Assembly (NCBI GenBank): GCA_046155605.1
Contig: JBJXFQ010000113.1
Span: 1-30,801, forward strand
DNA length: 30,801 nucleotides
Direction: 5' to 3'
Source: JAEUIZ01 sp046155605
GTDB lineage: Bacteria > Planctomycetota > Phycisphaerae > Phycisphaerales > UBA1924
This document shows positions 16,002-24,147 of this stretch, piece after piece (position 1 is the first letter of the stretch; each line of letters begins with the position of its first letter). The notes under the pieces are model-generated. The model did no database searches and was not told the origin of the DNA. It worked only from the letters and a program-made list of their open reading frames with translations. Both the position numbers and the translations under genes were made by a program.

Positions 16002-17447
16002 TCAGAACGTCTTTCGCAGCCGCGCGCTGGCGATGCCCAGTTGCTCGCGATACTTCGCAATCGTGCGCCGCGCGATCTCGATCCCGCGCTTCTGCAGCGC
16101 CTCGACCAGCGCCTCGTCCGAGAGCGGCTTGGCCTTGTCCTCGGCATCCACCACCTCACGAAGTGCCGCCCGCACCGCGTCGTAACTCATGTCCTGTCCG
16201 CTGTCGGTGGCCAGGCCGCCCGAGAAGAACCGCCGCAGTGGAACGACGCCGCGGGGCGTGAGAACGTGCTTCTCGGAAACAGCCCGTGAGACGGTGGCGA
16301 CATGGATGCCCAGTTGCTCTGCGAGCAATGTCATCGGCAGCGGCTTGAGTGCCTGAGGGCCGTAATCAAAGAAGTCGCGCTGAGCCTCGACAACGGCATT
16401 GACGACGCGGAGGAGGGTCTGCTTGCGCTGGCCCACGGCGTCGATGAGCCACTGCGCGTTGCCGATGTTGGTGCGGAGGAAGTCACGGTCTTTCTTCGGC
16501 ACTTGCCGATCGCGCGTCAGCGTGGCGTACTCGCGGTTGACGCGGAGGTTGGGCAGGCGTGAGTCATTGAGATAGGCGATGTAGCGATCCGAGTCCTCGT
16601 CATACTCGACGATGGCGTCGGGAATGATCGGCGTCGGGGGCTCGTCAACGAGTTGGCGTGCCGGGGCGAGGCTGATGCCTTTCATCGCCTCAAGGGCCGC
16701 GCGAATCTGCGGGATCGAGAGCCCGGTCTTCTCCGCGACCCTCGGCAGGCGATTCTGCGAGATGTCATCGAGGTGATTTTCAATGAGACGGCGGGCGGCG
16801 AGCAGCGGGCCGTCGTCCCCGCCGCGCGAGGCCATGTCGCGCCGGAGCGCGTCGAGTTGCAGCAGCAGGCACTCTCGCGTGTCGCGGGCCGCGAGCCCGG
16901 GCGGGTCGAGTACGGCCTGCAACTCCGTCAGCGCGCGCTCGAAGAGCGCCAGAAGCCGCGACGGATCACGCCCCGCCGACTCCGCCAGCGGCAGCGGTGC
17001 GCGATCGGCGATCGTGGCCAGCGGTGTGCGCACGTACCCGTCATCCTCCACAAACCCAAGCAGGAACCGTCCCGCCTCGCGAAGATCCTCTGGCACGTCC
17101 GCCATCGACCACTGGTGCTCGAGTTGCTCGTGCAGCGGCTCGCCCCGTGCTGGTGCCGCGGCCATGGCATCCTGCTTGGCGTCGCGCTCGCCGTTGTCGC
17201 GCCGCCTGCCGAGTTCCTCGCGCACACGCTCGCGTCGGCGGTCGATGCCGCTGAGGTCGGTGTCGCCCTCCTCGCCCTCTGGTTCGTGCTCGACCTGCTC
17301 CAGCGCGACATTGCTCTCGAGTTCCTGCTCGATGCGCTCCTCGAGTTCGGCGAGGGGCATCTGCAGAATCTCCATGGATTGGATCATCCGTGGCGCCAGC
17401 TTCATCTGCTGGCCGAGTTTCATGTGCTGGGAGGTGTCGAAACGCAT
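16002..17447 (-). CDS. rpoN: RNA polymerase sigma-54 factor
   Basis: Sigma-54 directs RNA polymerase to -24/-12 promoters and needs an AAA+ activator. At 481 residues the length is normal. The N-terminal region I is clear (MKLGQQMKLAPRMIQSMEIL near residues 9-28, Gln/Leu rich), followed by an acidic linker (about 50-75), the core-binding region, the helix-turn-helix (LLAEQLGIHVATVSRAV) with TPRG after it, and at the end the RpoN box ARRTIAKYRE (459-468; family ARRTVAKYRE). The gene lies nine bases downstream of recR on the same strand, so the two are probably cotranscribed. No enhancer-binding activator gene is in the window. Confidence 0.97.
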   Translation of the reverse strand: MRFDTSQHMKLGQQMKLAPRMIQSMEILQMPLAELEERIEQELESNVALEQVEHEPEGEEGDTDLSGIDRRRERVREELGRRRDNGERDAKQDAMAAAPARGEPLHEQLEHQWSMADVPEDLREAGRFLLGFVEDDGYVRTPLATIADRAPLPLAESAGRDPSRLLALFERALTELQAVLDPPGLAARDTRECLLLQLDALRRDMASRGGDDGPLLAARRLIENHLDDISQNRLPRVAEKTGLSIPQIRAALEAMKGISLAPARQLVDEPPTPIIPDAIVEYDEDSDRYIAYLNDSRLPNLRVNREYATLTRDRQVPKKDRDFLRTNIGNAQWLIDAVGQRKQTLLRVVNAVVEAQRDFFDYGPQALKPLPMTLLAEQLGIHVATVSRAVSEKHVLTPRGVVPLRRFFSGGLATDSGQDMSYDAVRAALREVVDAEDKAKPLSDEALVEALQKRGIEIARRTIAKYREQLGIASARLRKTF

Positions 17448-17456
17448 GGAAACCGC

Positions 17457-18098
17457 TTACTCCATCGTCCGTCGGCCCTCGATCGCATCGGTCAGCACGG
17501 CGAGATTCGCGTGCTCCAACTGCCCGCCCGTCGGCAAGCCCCGTGCCAACCGCGTGACCCGCACGCCCAGCGCCGTCACCTTTTCCGCGAGATAGAGCGC
17601 CGTGCCGTCGCCTTCCAGGGTCGGATTGAGGCCCAGAATCACCTCGCGGATCACGCCCTCGCCGAGCCGGCTAAGCAAGGCCGCCGCCGTAAGGTCATCC
17701 GGCCCGACGCCTTCGAGCGGGCTGAGTCGGCCGAGCAAAACGTGGTAGACGCCGCGGAAGATCGCGGCCCGTTCGATGGCGAGGAGATCGCGCGGCTGCT
17801 CGACGACCAGCACGATCGAGCGATCTCGCCGCGGATCGACGCACACGGCACACTCCTGCGCCTCGGAGAGATTGAAGCAGGTACGGCAATGCCAGACCTT
17901 GCCCTTCGCGTCGCGGATCGCCCGCGCCAGCCGCTCGGCGTCCTCGGGCGTGCCCTTCAGGACGTGGAAGGCCATGCGTTCGGCGGAGCGCCGGCCGATC
18001 CCCGGCAGTTGCGACAACTCATCGATCAGCCGCTCAACGGGCGCGGGATAGCCAAGCCCCTCGCTCCGATGCACGGGTTTCGGCCCGCTACGACCCAT
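17457..18098 (-). CDS. recR: recombination mediator protein RecR
   Basis: RecR, with RecO and RecF, loads RecA on SSB-coated gapped DNA. The 213-residue protein has the helix-hairpin-helix (LPGIGRRSAERMAFH, 31-45), the zinc site with four Cys (C71, C74, C83, C86: CRTC...CAVC) and the Toprim segment starting VVEQPRDLLAIE (98-109), followed by HVLLGRLSPLEGVGPDDL and the GLNPTLEGD loop. All are typical. The usual neighbours dnaX and ybaB are absent; instead it leads directly into rpoN. It is divergent from the phosphatase gene at 18164, so both promoters must lie within 65 bases. Confidence 0.97.
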   Translation of the reverse strand: MGRSGPKPVHRSEGLGYPAPVERLIDELSQLPGIGRRSAERMAFHVLKGTPEDAERLARAIRDAKGKVWHCRTCFNLSEAQECAVCVDPRRDRSIVLVVEQPRDLLAIERAAIFRGVYHVLLGRLSPLEGVGPDDLTAAALLSRLGEGVIREVILGLNPTLEGDGTALYLAEKVTALGVRVTRLARGLPTGGQLEHANLAVLTDAIEGRRTME

Positions 18099-18163
18099 GT
18101 CAATGATGGTACACCCTTACTTCCGACCCGCGTGCGTGGGGCAAACTCCTATCATTCGGGCGC

Positions 18164-18781
18164 ATGGACTTCTCCCGTCGAAGACTCCGCTGGGTGGTCG
18201 TCGCGCTCGTGGTCGTTGCCGCGACCGTCATCGGAACCGCGCGCCGTGACCTCTGGCCCAAGCGTTTCGCGGAGGTTGACGCTGGCAAGATCTATCGCTC
18301 GGGCCAACTCACCCCCGAAGCGTTCCGCCGGGTCGTCGAACGCCACAAGATCAAGACGATCATCGACCTGGGCTCCCACGAACCGGGCACCCGTGGCGAG
18401 GCCCGCAATGCGCGCACGGCCGCGGCCCTGGGCGTCCGCCGCGTCGTGGGCAATCTGGAGGGCGACGGCACGGGAAACCCGAACTGGTACGTCGAGGCGC
18501 TCCGCGTGATGATGGATCCGGCGGCGCAGCCGGTGCTCGTCCACTGCGGTGCCGGGACCGAGCGCACGGGGCTGACCGTGGCGCTCTATGAAAGGGTCGC
18601 GCGCGGACAGCCGCTCGAGGAAGGCCTCCGCCACGCCTGCGCGCACGGGCACGACCCCTCTCGGAACCCGAAACTCGAGCGTGTGGCGCGGGAGTGGGGC
18701 GAGAAGATCGAGGCGGCTGTGCGGTCCGGCGGCTCGATTCCGGGGGTGCTGCCCGTGCCGCCGATGCGAGCGAGCCCATGA
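18164..18781 (+). CDS. membrane-anchored dual-specificity/tyrosine phosphatase-like protein
   Basis: A 205-residue protein. Residues 9-25 (RWVVVALVVVAATVIGT) form one N-terminal membrane helix, so the catalytic part probably faces the periplasm. The phosphatase signature HCGAGTERTG (127-136) has the C128-x5-R134 loop of Cys-based phosphatases. Other family features are YRSGQL near 44-49 and a strand KTIIDLGS. A conventional general-acid Asp is not obvious, although D101 in EGDGTGN is a candidate. No strong ribosome binding site precedes the ATG. Its stop overlaps the ATG of the glycosyltransferase (ATGA, 18778-18781), so the pair is coupled. Possible substrates include phosphoprotein, lipid or sugar phosphate; none is shown. 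Confidence 0.87.
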   Translation: MDFSRRRLRWVVVALVVVAATVIGTARRDLWPKRFAEVDAGKIYRSGQLTPEAFRRVVERHKIKTIIDLGSHEPGTRGEARNARTAAALGVRRVVGNLEGDGTGNPNWYVEALRVMMDPAAQPVLVHCGAGTERTGLTVALYERVARGQPLEEGLRHACAHGHDPSRNPKLERVAREWGEKIEAAVRSGGSIPGVLPVPPMRASP

Positions 18782-20238
18782 CGGATGCGGCGCGCGCGCG
18801 CCGCGAGGCGCTGCTGGTGTTGGTGGCGGCGGCGCTGGTCTTTCTTCCGGGGCTGGGATGGTCGGGGCTGTCGAGCACGGAGGGCCATCGGGCGATCCCG
18901 GCGTGGGAGATGTTGTCGGCGAGGCACGAGGGAGGCGGCGGGCAGAGCGTTGGGGAGTCGTGGCTCGTGCCGACGATGTTCGGGCAGGCGTATCTGCGGA
19001 AGCCGCCGGGAATGCCGTGGGCGATCGCGGGCATGTCGGCGGTGTTCGGACAGACGGAGTTCGCCGCGCGGGCTGTTTCGGCGCTGAGCACCGCGCTGCT
19101 GGCGTTGGCGGTGATGGCGTTCGCGCGGCGGTGGTTTGGGGCGGAGAGGCGGCACGGCTTGGTCGCGGGGTTGGGCGTAGTGCTGACGCCGCTGCTCTGG
19201 GGCCCGGGGCGATCGGCGGAGATCGAGGCACTGAACAACCTGTGGAGCGCGACGGCAGCGCTGCTGGTAATTGACGCGGTGATGAGACCGGGGGGATGGT
19301 GGCGGGTGTGGGCCGCGGGCGGGGCCGTGCTGCTCGCGGGGTTGGCGAAGGGGCCGGCGGGGCTACCCGTGATCGCGTCGGCGGGAGTGGCGGCGTGCGT
19401 CGGAGCAAGGTCGTGGAGCGCGGTGCCGCGCTTGTGGCCCGTCGCGCTCGTGCCGACGGCGGGGCTGGGGCTGCTGGCGTGGTTGACGGCGGGCGCGCTG
19501 GGTGAGCGAACGCCGGTCACGCAGGAGATGTCGGAGTTTTTCTGGACGGGACGGGCACTGACGGCGGGCAACGTGCTGGGCGTTATCACGATGCCGCTGC
19601 TGGCGCTGCTGTCGGCGTTGCCCTCGTCGGCGGCGGTGCTGACCCCATGGATCGCGGAGGCGCGGGATCGGCGGCTGTGCGGCGTGGTGTGCGGCGCGTG
19701 TGTGCTGTCGTTGGTGTCGTTGGCGGTGATGGGCGTAGCGAACCCGCGGTACGGGATGCCGTCGTTGGTGCTGCTGCCCGTTTTGATTGGCCCGATGCTG
19801 TTCGGGGTCGCGGGGCGCGTGGTCGATGGGTGGCTGCCTTGGTGGCGCGTGTCCTCACATGTGGGTATGGCCGTCGCGGCGGCGGTGGCAATCCCCATGC
19901 AGGAACGTGACCGGGAGCGTCGGAGCGGTCGATCGGCGGGCGAGGCGCTGTCCGCGGCGCTGCCGGATGGTGCGGTGGTGCAAGCGGATTACCTGGTGGA
20001 AGCGCGGCCGGACGTGCTGTGGTACGCGCAGCGACGGGCGGCGCGAGACGAACGGCGACTGGAGATGCGGTGGACGCCGGGGTTGGGGCGGCACGGGGAG
20101 TTGGCGACCGGCGAGTATGCCTGCGTGCGCACGGACACGACGGAGGCGGCAGAGTTGAAAGAACGGATCGAAGTGGAGACGGTGGCGACGGGGACGATCC
20201 GGCAGTATCGGTATGAGGTGGTGAGGCGGGGGAGGTAG
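18778..20238 (+). CDS. ArnT/PMT-like (GT39-type) membrane glycosyltransferase
   Basis: A 486-residue polytopic membrane protein. The first helix (12-28) leads to an extracytoplasmic loop with STEGHRAIPAWEM (33-45), in the position of the [DE]-E catalytic site of the family. Further signatures are AYLRKPPGMPW (71-81; family YLxKPPLxYW) and GLAKGPAGLP, seen in ArnT and protein mannosyltransferase relatives that use polyprenyl-phosphate sugars. About ten more hydrophobic segments follow, then a soluble tail from about residue 385. Where other family members have Asp-Glu, this one has Thr-Glu at E35. The start overlaps the stop of the phosphatase-like gene. Codons become strongly G-ended compared with the gene before it. 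A role in envelope glycan or lipid modification is likely; donor and acceptor are unknown. Confidence 0.85.
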   Translation: MTDAARARREALLVLVAAALVFLPGLGWSGLSSTEGHRAIPAWEMLSARHEGGGGQSVGESWLVPTMFGQAYLRKPPGMPWAIAGMSAVFGQTEFAARAVSALSTALLALAVMAFARRWFGAERRHGLVAGLGVVLTPLLWGPGRSAEIEALNNLWSATAALLVIDAVMRPGGWWRVWAAGGAVLLAGLAKGPAGLPVIASAGVAACVGARSWSAVPRLWPVALVPTAGLGLLAWLTAGALGERTPVTQEMSEFFWTGRALTAGNVLGVITMPLLALLSALPSSAAVLTPWIAEARDRRLCGVVCGACVLSLVSLAVMGVANPRYGMPSLVLLPVLIGPMLFGVAGRVVDGWLPWWRVSSHVGMAVAAAVAIPMQERDRERRSGRSAGEALSAALPDGAVVQADYLVEARPDVLWYAQRRAARDERRLEMRWTPGLGRHGELATGEYACVRTDTTEAAELKERIEVETVATGTIRQYRYEVVRRGR

Positions 20239-20309
20239 ATGAGACGCTGAGCAAGTGGGCCGGTGCTGGGCGGTCCGGGGCGGGGACGCCGCGGCTCTCG
20301 GAGGAGTGC

Positions 20310-20783
20310 TCAGGGATCGCGCGTTGGCGGGATGCCAATGTCCTCGTTCCAGAGGTCGGGGCGCTCGCGGATGAAACGCTCCATGAGGGCGACGCATCGC
20401 GGGTCGTCGAGGACGCGGACCTCGATGCCCTCGGCGCGAAGCCAGTCCTCACGGCCCTGGAATGTCCGGTTCTCGCCGATGATGACGCGCGGGATGCGGT
20501 GCAGCACGGCGGTGCCGGAGCACATGGCGCAGGGGCTGAGCGTGGAGGCAAGGGTGAGGGTGTGCCAATCGCGGCGTCGGCCGGCGGCGCGAATGCAGGC
20601 GGTCTCGGCGTGAGCGGTGGGGTCGCCGGTCTGGACGCGGAGGTTGTGCCCGCGGGCGATGATGGTGCCGTCAGGTGCCATGAGTACCGCGCCGATGGGG
20701 ATGCCGCCCTCAGCGAGGGACTTCTCGGCCTGTTGAAAGGCGGCATCGAGGGCGAGGTGGTCGAAGATGGTCGTTGTTGTCAT
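20310..20783 (-). CDS. cytosine deaminase (yeast FCY1-like nucleoside/base deaminase)
   Basis: A zinc-dependent deaminase of 157 residues. The zinc site is H58-A59-E60 (THAETA context) and PCAMC (84-88), with E60 as the proton shuttle. Beyond the general deaminase fold, the C-terminal half resembles eukaryotic-type cytosine deaminase: LSPCAMCSG, RIPRVIIGENRTF, GIEVRVLDD and the terminal ERPDLWNEDIG, a helix that caps the active site in FCY1. Cytosine to uracil is therefore the best guess; guanine or tRNA adenosine deaminase is less likely. I chose the ATG at 20783 (MTTTTIFD); a GTG at 20804 is possible. Uracil phosphoribosyltransferase lies 0.9 kb away and would use the product. Confidence 0.83.
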   Translation of the reverse strand: MTTTTIFDHLALDAAFQQAEKSLAEGGIPIGAVLMAPDGTIIARGHNLRVQTGDPTAHAETACIRAAGRRRDWHTLTLASTLSPCAMCSGTAVLHRIPRVIIGENRTFQGREDWLRAEGIEVRVLDDPRCVALMERFIRERPDLWNEDIGIPPTRDP

Positions 20784-20855
20784 ATTCGATCTTTCCCAGC
20801 CCACACAAGGCAGGCGTAGGACTCTACATTCTTAGCGCAATCCGCACGATTGCGA

Positions 20856-20875
20856 ACGCCCAGTGACGCCCAGTG
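20856..20875. repeat. perfect tandem duplication of a 10-bp unit
   Basis: ACGCCCAGTG occurs twice without gap, followed by AC, in the leader between the divergent deaminase and membrane-protein genes. It may be a replication-slippage product; no regulatory meaning is shown. Confidence 0.5.
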
Positions 20876-20927
20876 ACCTGGTTTTTTGCTAAGATCCTTG
20901 ATCATTGGCTTCGCAAGGAGATCGGCG

Positions 20928-21584
20928 ATGCTCGAAGTACCTATTCGGTTGCGTCGACTGTTACTCTGGCCGTGGCAGTGGGTTTTCGCCCTCGCGCTGG
21001 CCATGACGATCGCAAGCGCGTGGCGATCCGTCCAGGAGATTCCATCCGTTGCGAGAGAGGGAGGCTTGACTTTGACCGCCCTTTCTGCGCCGCTTCACGC
21101 ACTGAACTCTCTGATGCTTGTTGCGAGGATTTACGTGGGGAATACCGGACTGTTCGCCCAACTGCGGAGGCGAGCGTGCTCGCGGGGAGACAACTGGTGG
21201 CTGATTTTGCACGGTCTGGTGTTGGCTGCGCTTCCGTTCCTGGCGGCGGACTCGACTGCTTATTTTGGAGGTGTTGGTACGCTGATGCTCTGCAATACAA
21301 TCTGGCTGGAGCTCCGACGGTCACGATTGGTCGACCAGATGTGTTCTCCTCGTGCGCTGCGCATTCGGGCGCGGGAAAGGGTGAGGCCAGCATACGACGC
21401 GTTGACACTTTGGGTGCGGAACAACATCGTTCATATCGTGATCGGGCTCGCGGTGGTGGTGTACTTGCGAGACAACGAGTATCTGGTGCTGGCGCTTCAA
21501 GGCGTGTTGTTCTCGAACAATGTGATCGACTTGGGTGCCGTGTCGGAGCCCTACACCAAGGCCATGGCACAGTCGCCGGATTAG
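20928..21584 (+). CDS. polytopic membrane protein of unknown function
   Basis: A 218-residue protein. The ATG at 20928 has AAGGAG seven bases upstream, which decides against the earlier in-frame ATG at 20886. Four to five hydrophobic segments are visible: LLLWPWQWVFALALAMTIA (about 10-28), a Leu/Ala-rich one near 48-66, WLILHGLVLAALPFLAAD (about 91-108), GGVGTLMLCNTIWLEL (about 112-127) and IVHIVIGLAVVVYL (about 167-180), the last after a basic stretch. I recognise no family. Its place between cytosine deaminase and upp might suggest base transport, but the length and lack of a transporter motif argue against assuming it. Confidence 0.75.
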   Translation: MLEVPIRLRRLLLWPWQWVFALALAMTIASAWRSVQEIPSVAREGGLTLTALSAPLHALNSLMLVARIYVGNTGLFAQLRRRACSRGDNWWLILHGLVLAALPFLAADSTAYFGGVGTLMLCNTIWLELRRSRLVDQMCSPRALRIRARERVRPAYDALTLWVRNNIVHIVIGLAVVVYLRDNEYLVLALQGVLFSNNVIDLGAVSEPYTKAMAQSPD

Positions 21585-21624
21585 TGAAAGCACTGCTCGT
21601 TTGAATCTGCTAGGCTCGGGTCTC

Positions 21625-22272
21625 ATGCTTGCCATCACGCACGAGTTCCCCAACGTGACGATCTTTGACCATCCGCTGATCCAGCACAAACTGGCGTACC
21701 TGCGGGACGAGACGACGAGCCATCGGCCGTTTCGGGCGCTGTTGTATCAGATCGCGGGTCTGATGGTGTACGAGGCGACGCGGGACTTCCCAACGCGCGA
21801 GGTCGAGGTTCGGACGCCGCTGGAGACGACGGTGGGTCGGCGGCTGGCGGGAAAGGTGACGGTGGTGCCGGTGTTGCGGGCGGGGCTGGGGATGGCCGAG
21901 GGCGTGCTGGAGATGATGCCCGAGGCGCGGGTGGGGCACCTGGGGATCTATCGGGACGAGCGGACGTTGCAGCCGATCGCGTATTTGAAGCGGTTGCCGA
22001 AGGATTTGACGGCGGGCCCGGTGCTGCTGGTCGATCCGATGCTGGCGACGGGCGGCTCCGCGGCGGCGGCGATCGCGATGCTGCGCGAGGCGGGCGTGAC
22101 GGACTTGCGGATGCTGTGCGTCGTGGCGTCGCCGGAGGGGATTCGGCGGCTGACGACGCTGGACCCGAAGTTGATGATCTACGCGGCGGCGGTGGACCGG
22201 CAGTTGAACGAGAAGGGGTACATCATGCCGGGGCTGGGCGACGCGGGGGATCGGCTGTACGGGACGGGGTAA
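21625..22272 (+). CDS. upp: uracil phosphoribosyltransferase
   Basis: Converts uracil plus PRPP to UMP and pyrophosphate. The 215-residue protein starts MLAITHEFPNVTIFDHPLIQ, has the typical HKLAYLRDETT segment, VPVLRAGLGM (81-90), the PRPP loop VDPMLATGGSA (136-146) and the uracil-binding C-terminus GYIMPGLGDAGDRLYGT (198-214). All match the Upp family, whose usual length is 205-215. I chose the ATG at 21625 because it starts the conserved region; upstream in-frame codons add a non-conserved leader. It is 40 bases downstream of the membrane-protein gene. Together with the nearby cytosine deaminase it would complete pyrimidine base salvage. Confidence 0.95.
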   Translation: MLAITHEFPNVTIFDHPLIQHKLAYLRDETTSHRPFRALLYQIAGLMVYEATRDFPTREVEVRTPLETTVGRRLAGKVTVVPVLRAGLGMAEGVLEMMPEARVGHLGIYRDERTLQPIAYLKRLPKDLTAGPVLLVDPMLATGGSAAAAIAMLREAGVTDLRMLCVVASPEGIRRLTTLDPKLMIYAAAVDRQLNEKGYIMPGLGDAGDRLYGTG

Positions 22273-22323
22273 GCCGGGCAACTTGCGGTTGATGGGCAGG
22301 CGGCAGGCCATCGCGGCTTACCC
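22267..22323. repeat. 10-bp perfect inverted repeat flanking the upp stop codon
   Basis: GGGTAAGCCG (22267-22276, containing the upp TAA) pairs with CGGCTTACCC (22314-22323), enclosing 37 bases. A large hairpin at the mRNA 3' end is possible. No T-run follows, so a classic terminator is not supported. Confidence 0.4.
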
Positions 22324-22470
22324 GCTTTCATTGAACAAAACAGAGAGCCCGGCCATGTCGCGCGCTTGGTCAAGGGGGTGCGGAGAGATGGGTGGACCGG
22401 GCAGGATGTGGCGCGGAATTGTGACTTGCAGATGTGGCGCGCGGCCAGTAGATTGCGTTGTTGGGGGTGT

Positions 22471-22489
22471 CGGAGCGGCGTTCGCTCCG
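22471..22489. repeat. short hairpin upstream of the tail-fibre-like gene
   Basis: CGGAGCG (22471-22477) and CGCTCCG (22483-22489) form a 7-bp perfect stem with a five-base loop, 32 bases before the start codon at 22522. It could be a 5'-UTR stem or an attenuator; nothing else supports a function. Confidence 0.4.
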
Positions 22490-22521
22490 GCAAAGCACAC
22501 ATGGGAGCGCAGGAGTTGACG

Positions 22522-24081
22522 ATGAAGAGCACGCAACGAGTGGGGCTGGTCGCTTTGATCCTGATGGCAGCGGGCGCGGCGACGGCGCAGGGGCAATGTT
22601 GGACGGACGCTGGGGCCTTCTGTTTTATCAGCAAGCCGGTGAGCATCAACTCGAACCCGCCGCTGTACCAGTTCCATGTGGTGCAGTTGAACGGGGGAAA
22701 CAACACGGCGGGCGGGTTCGAGAACTTCGCGGTGGGCGGGACGGGCGTCTGGGGTCGCACGTTCAACAACACGGGCGTGAGTTACGCGGTGCGCGGGCAG
22801 GCGACCTCGAACCAGGGGTACGCGGGCTATTTCCAAGGCCGCGGGTTCTTTGGCAATCGCGTGGGGATCGGCGTGACGCAGCCGCTGGGGTTCATCGACA
22901 TGGCGGCGGGAAACGACTCGAACGCGAACACGGTGCCCGCGATGGCGTTCACATACAAGACCGGCGGATTCCGGCACTTCCTGACGACGCGGCACAACGG
23001 CGGTGGGCTGCAGGGCAACGCGTTCGACTTCTGGACAAACAACTCGACCAGCGCCGTGGCGTCGGTGGCACCGGGCACGAACAACACACGCATCATGACG
23101 ATCGACGGGACGGGGAACGTGGGCATTGGTGACCCGAACCCGGTGGCGAAACTCCACGTCCGCCGTGACAGCACCGGCATCGGCGGGCAGTTCAGGTCGT
23201 GGATGACCAACGGCATGTACATCGACGACGGTAGCGACGGCATGTATGTGGGCACGCAGTTGCTCGGAGGCGACACGCGCGAGGCGGTCGTGGCGTGGGG
23301 AGACGACACGGATGACAACCTGGTCTTTCGGTTCTCGCTCCCGGGGGCAGCGAGCGACCCGACGACCGAGGTGATGCGTCTGACCGGAACGGGGTTCGTG
23401 GGAGTCGGGACCGGCCCAAACTCGAGGTTCCATGTGAACAACAGCACGACATCGGAGCCCGCTCTTCGTGTGCAGGTCGAGGGGAGCAGCAAGTTGACGG
23501 TGGCGTCGAACGGGGGCGTGACGATCGGGACGTTCAACGACACGCCGAACGCGAACGGGCTGAACGTCACGGGCACCATCACCGCAGGCGCGAAGCCGTT
23601 CCGGATCGACCACCCGCTCGACCCGACGAACAAGTACCTGCAGCACTGCGCGATCGAGTCGACGGACATGATGAACCTGTACAACGGAAACGTTCGGACG
23701 GACGCCGCGGGGTACGCGACGATCACCATGCCGGACTGGTTCGAGGCGCTCAACCGCGACTTCCGCTACCAAGTGACGGTGATCGATCCGAGCGCCCCGG
23801 ACGTGTGCTTCGCACGGGTGTCGCGGCAGATGCACGATCGCCAGTTTGTGATCAAGACGGTGCCGGGGAACCTGGAGGTGTCGTGGCAGGTGACAGGGAT
23901 CCGGCAGGACGCGTTCGCCAACGCAAACCGGATTGAGGTGGAACTCGACAAGACGGGCCGGGAGAAGGGACGGTACCTGCACCCTGAAGCATTCGGCAAG
24001 CGAGCGGACCAGGGGATGATCGACCCGCCTGCCGCCGCCCCGCAGCCCGCGCCGGCGGCGACGAAGCGCACGCGGCGATAA
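22522..24081 (+). CDS. secreted tail-fibre-like beta-structured protein, function unknown
   Basis: A 519-residue protein with a signal peptide (MKSTQRVGLVALILMAAGA, cleavage near ATA-QG). AGGAG lies six bases before the ATG at 22522. The central part has tail-fibre-type repeats: GNRVGIGVTQPLG, GTGNVGIGDPNPVAKLHV, GTGFVGVGTGPNSRFHV and GGVTIGTFND. These VGIG...P...LHV motifs are typical of the trimeric shafts of phage tail fibres and related bacterial surface proteins. A conserved-looking C-terminal part follows: FRIDHPLDPTNKYLQHCAIE, NVRTDAAGYATITMPDWFEA and VSWQVTGIRQDA. This resembles a tail found on many uncharacterised bacterial secreted proteins; the autocatalytic S74 chaperone motif is not evident. 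It stands alone and ends at a good terminator. It is probably a trimeric surface or extracellular fibre. Confidence 0.8.
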   Translation: MKSTQRVGLVALILMAAGAATAQGQCWTDAGAFCFISKPVSINSNPPLYQFHVVQLNGGNNTAGGFENFAVGGTGVWGRTFNNTGVSYAVRGQATSNQGYAGYFQGRGFFGNRVGIGVTQPLGFIDMAAGNDSNANTVPAMAFTYKTGGFRHFLTTRHNGGGLQGNAFDFWTNNSTSAVASVAPGTNNTRIMTIDGTGNVGIGDPNPVAKLHVRRDSTGIGGQFRSWMTNGMYIDDGSDGMYVGTQLLGGDTREAVVAWGDDTDDNLVFRFSLPGAASDPTTEVMRLTGTGFVGVGTGPNSRFHVNNSTTSEPALRVQVEGSSKLTVASNGGVTIGTFNDTPNANGLNVTGTITAGAKPFRIDHPLDPTNKYLQHCAIESTDMMNLYNGNVRTDAAGYATITMPDWFEALNRDFRYQVTVIDPSAPDVCFARVSRQMHDRQFVIKTVPGNLEVSWQVTGIRQDAFANANRIEVELDKTGREKGRYLHPEAFGKRADQGMIDPPAAAPQPAPAATKRTRR

Positions 24082-24106
24082 TCAGCAATCCCACGAGCAT
24101 TGAGCG

Positions 24107-24136
24107 CGGGCGGGCCATGATGGCTCGCCCGTTTTT
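24107..24136 (+). terminator. intrinsic terminator of the tail-fibre-like gene
   Basis: CGGGCGGGCCA (24107-24117) pairs with TGGCTCGCCCG (24121-24131) as an 11-bp stem with one G-U pair and a three-base loop, followed directly by TTTTT (24132-24136). It is 25 bases after the stop codon at 24081 and lies between convergent genes. Confidence 0.85.
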
Positions 24137-24147
24137 GTTAGTCGGGT

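Noticed and set aside
16653..18509. Long plus-strand open frame opposite rpoN and recR
   Set aside because: Both minus-strand genes are certain by motif, and this frame also runs into the phosphatase gene in another phase.
20239..20309. Terminator between the convergent glycosyltransferase and deaminase genes
   Set aside because: GC-rich, but no stem followed by a T-run on either strand.
22318..23982. Minus-strand open frame opposite the tail-fibre-like gene
   Set aside because: Composition typical of antisense GC-rich frames. The plus-strand gene has a signal peptide, repeats and a terminator.
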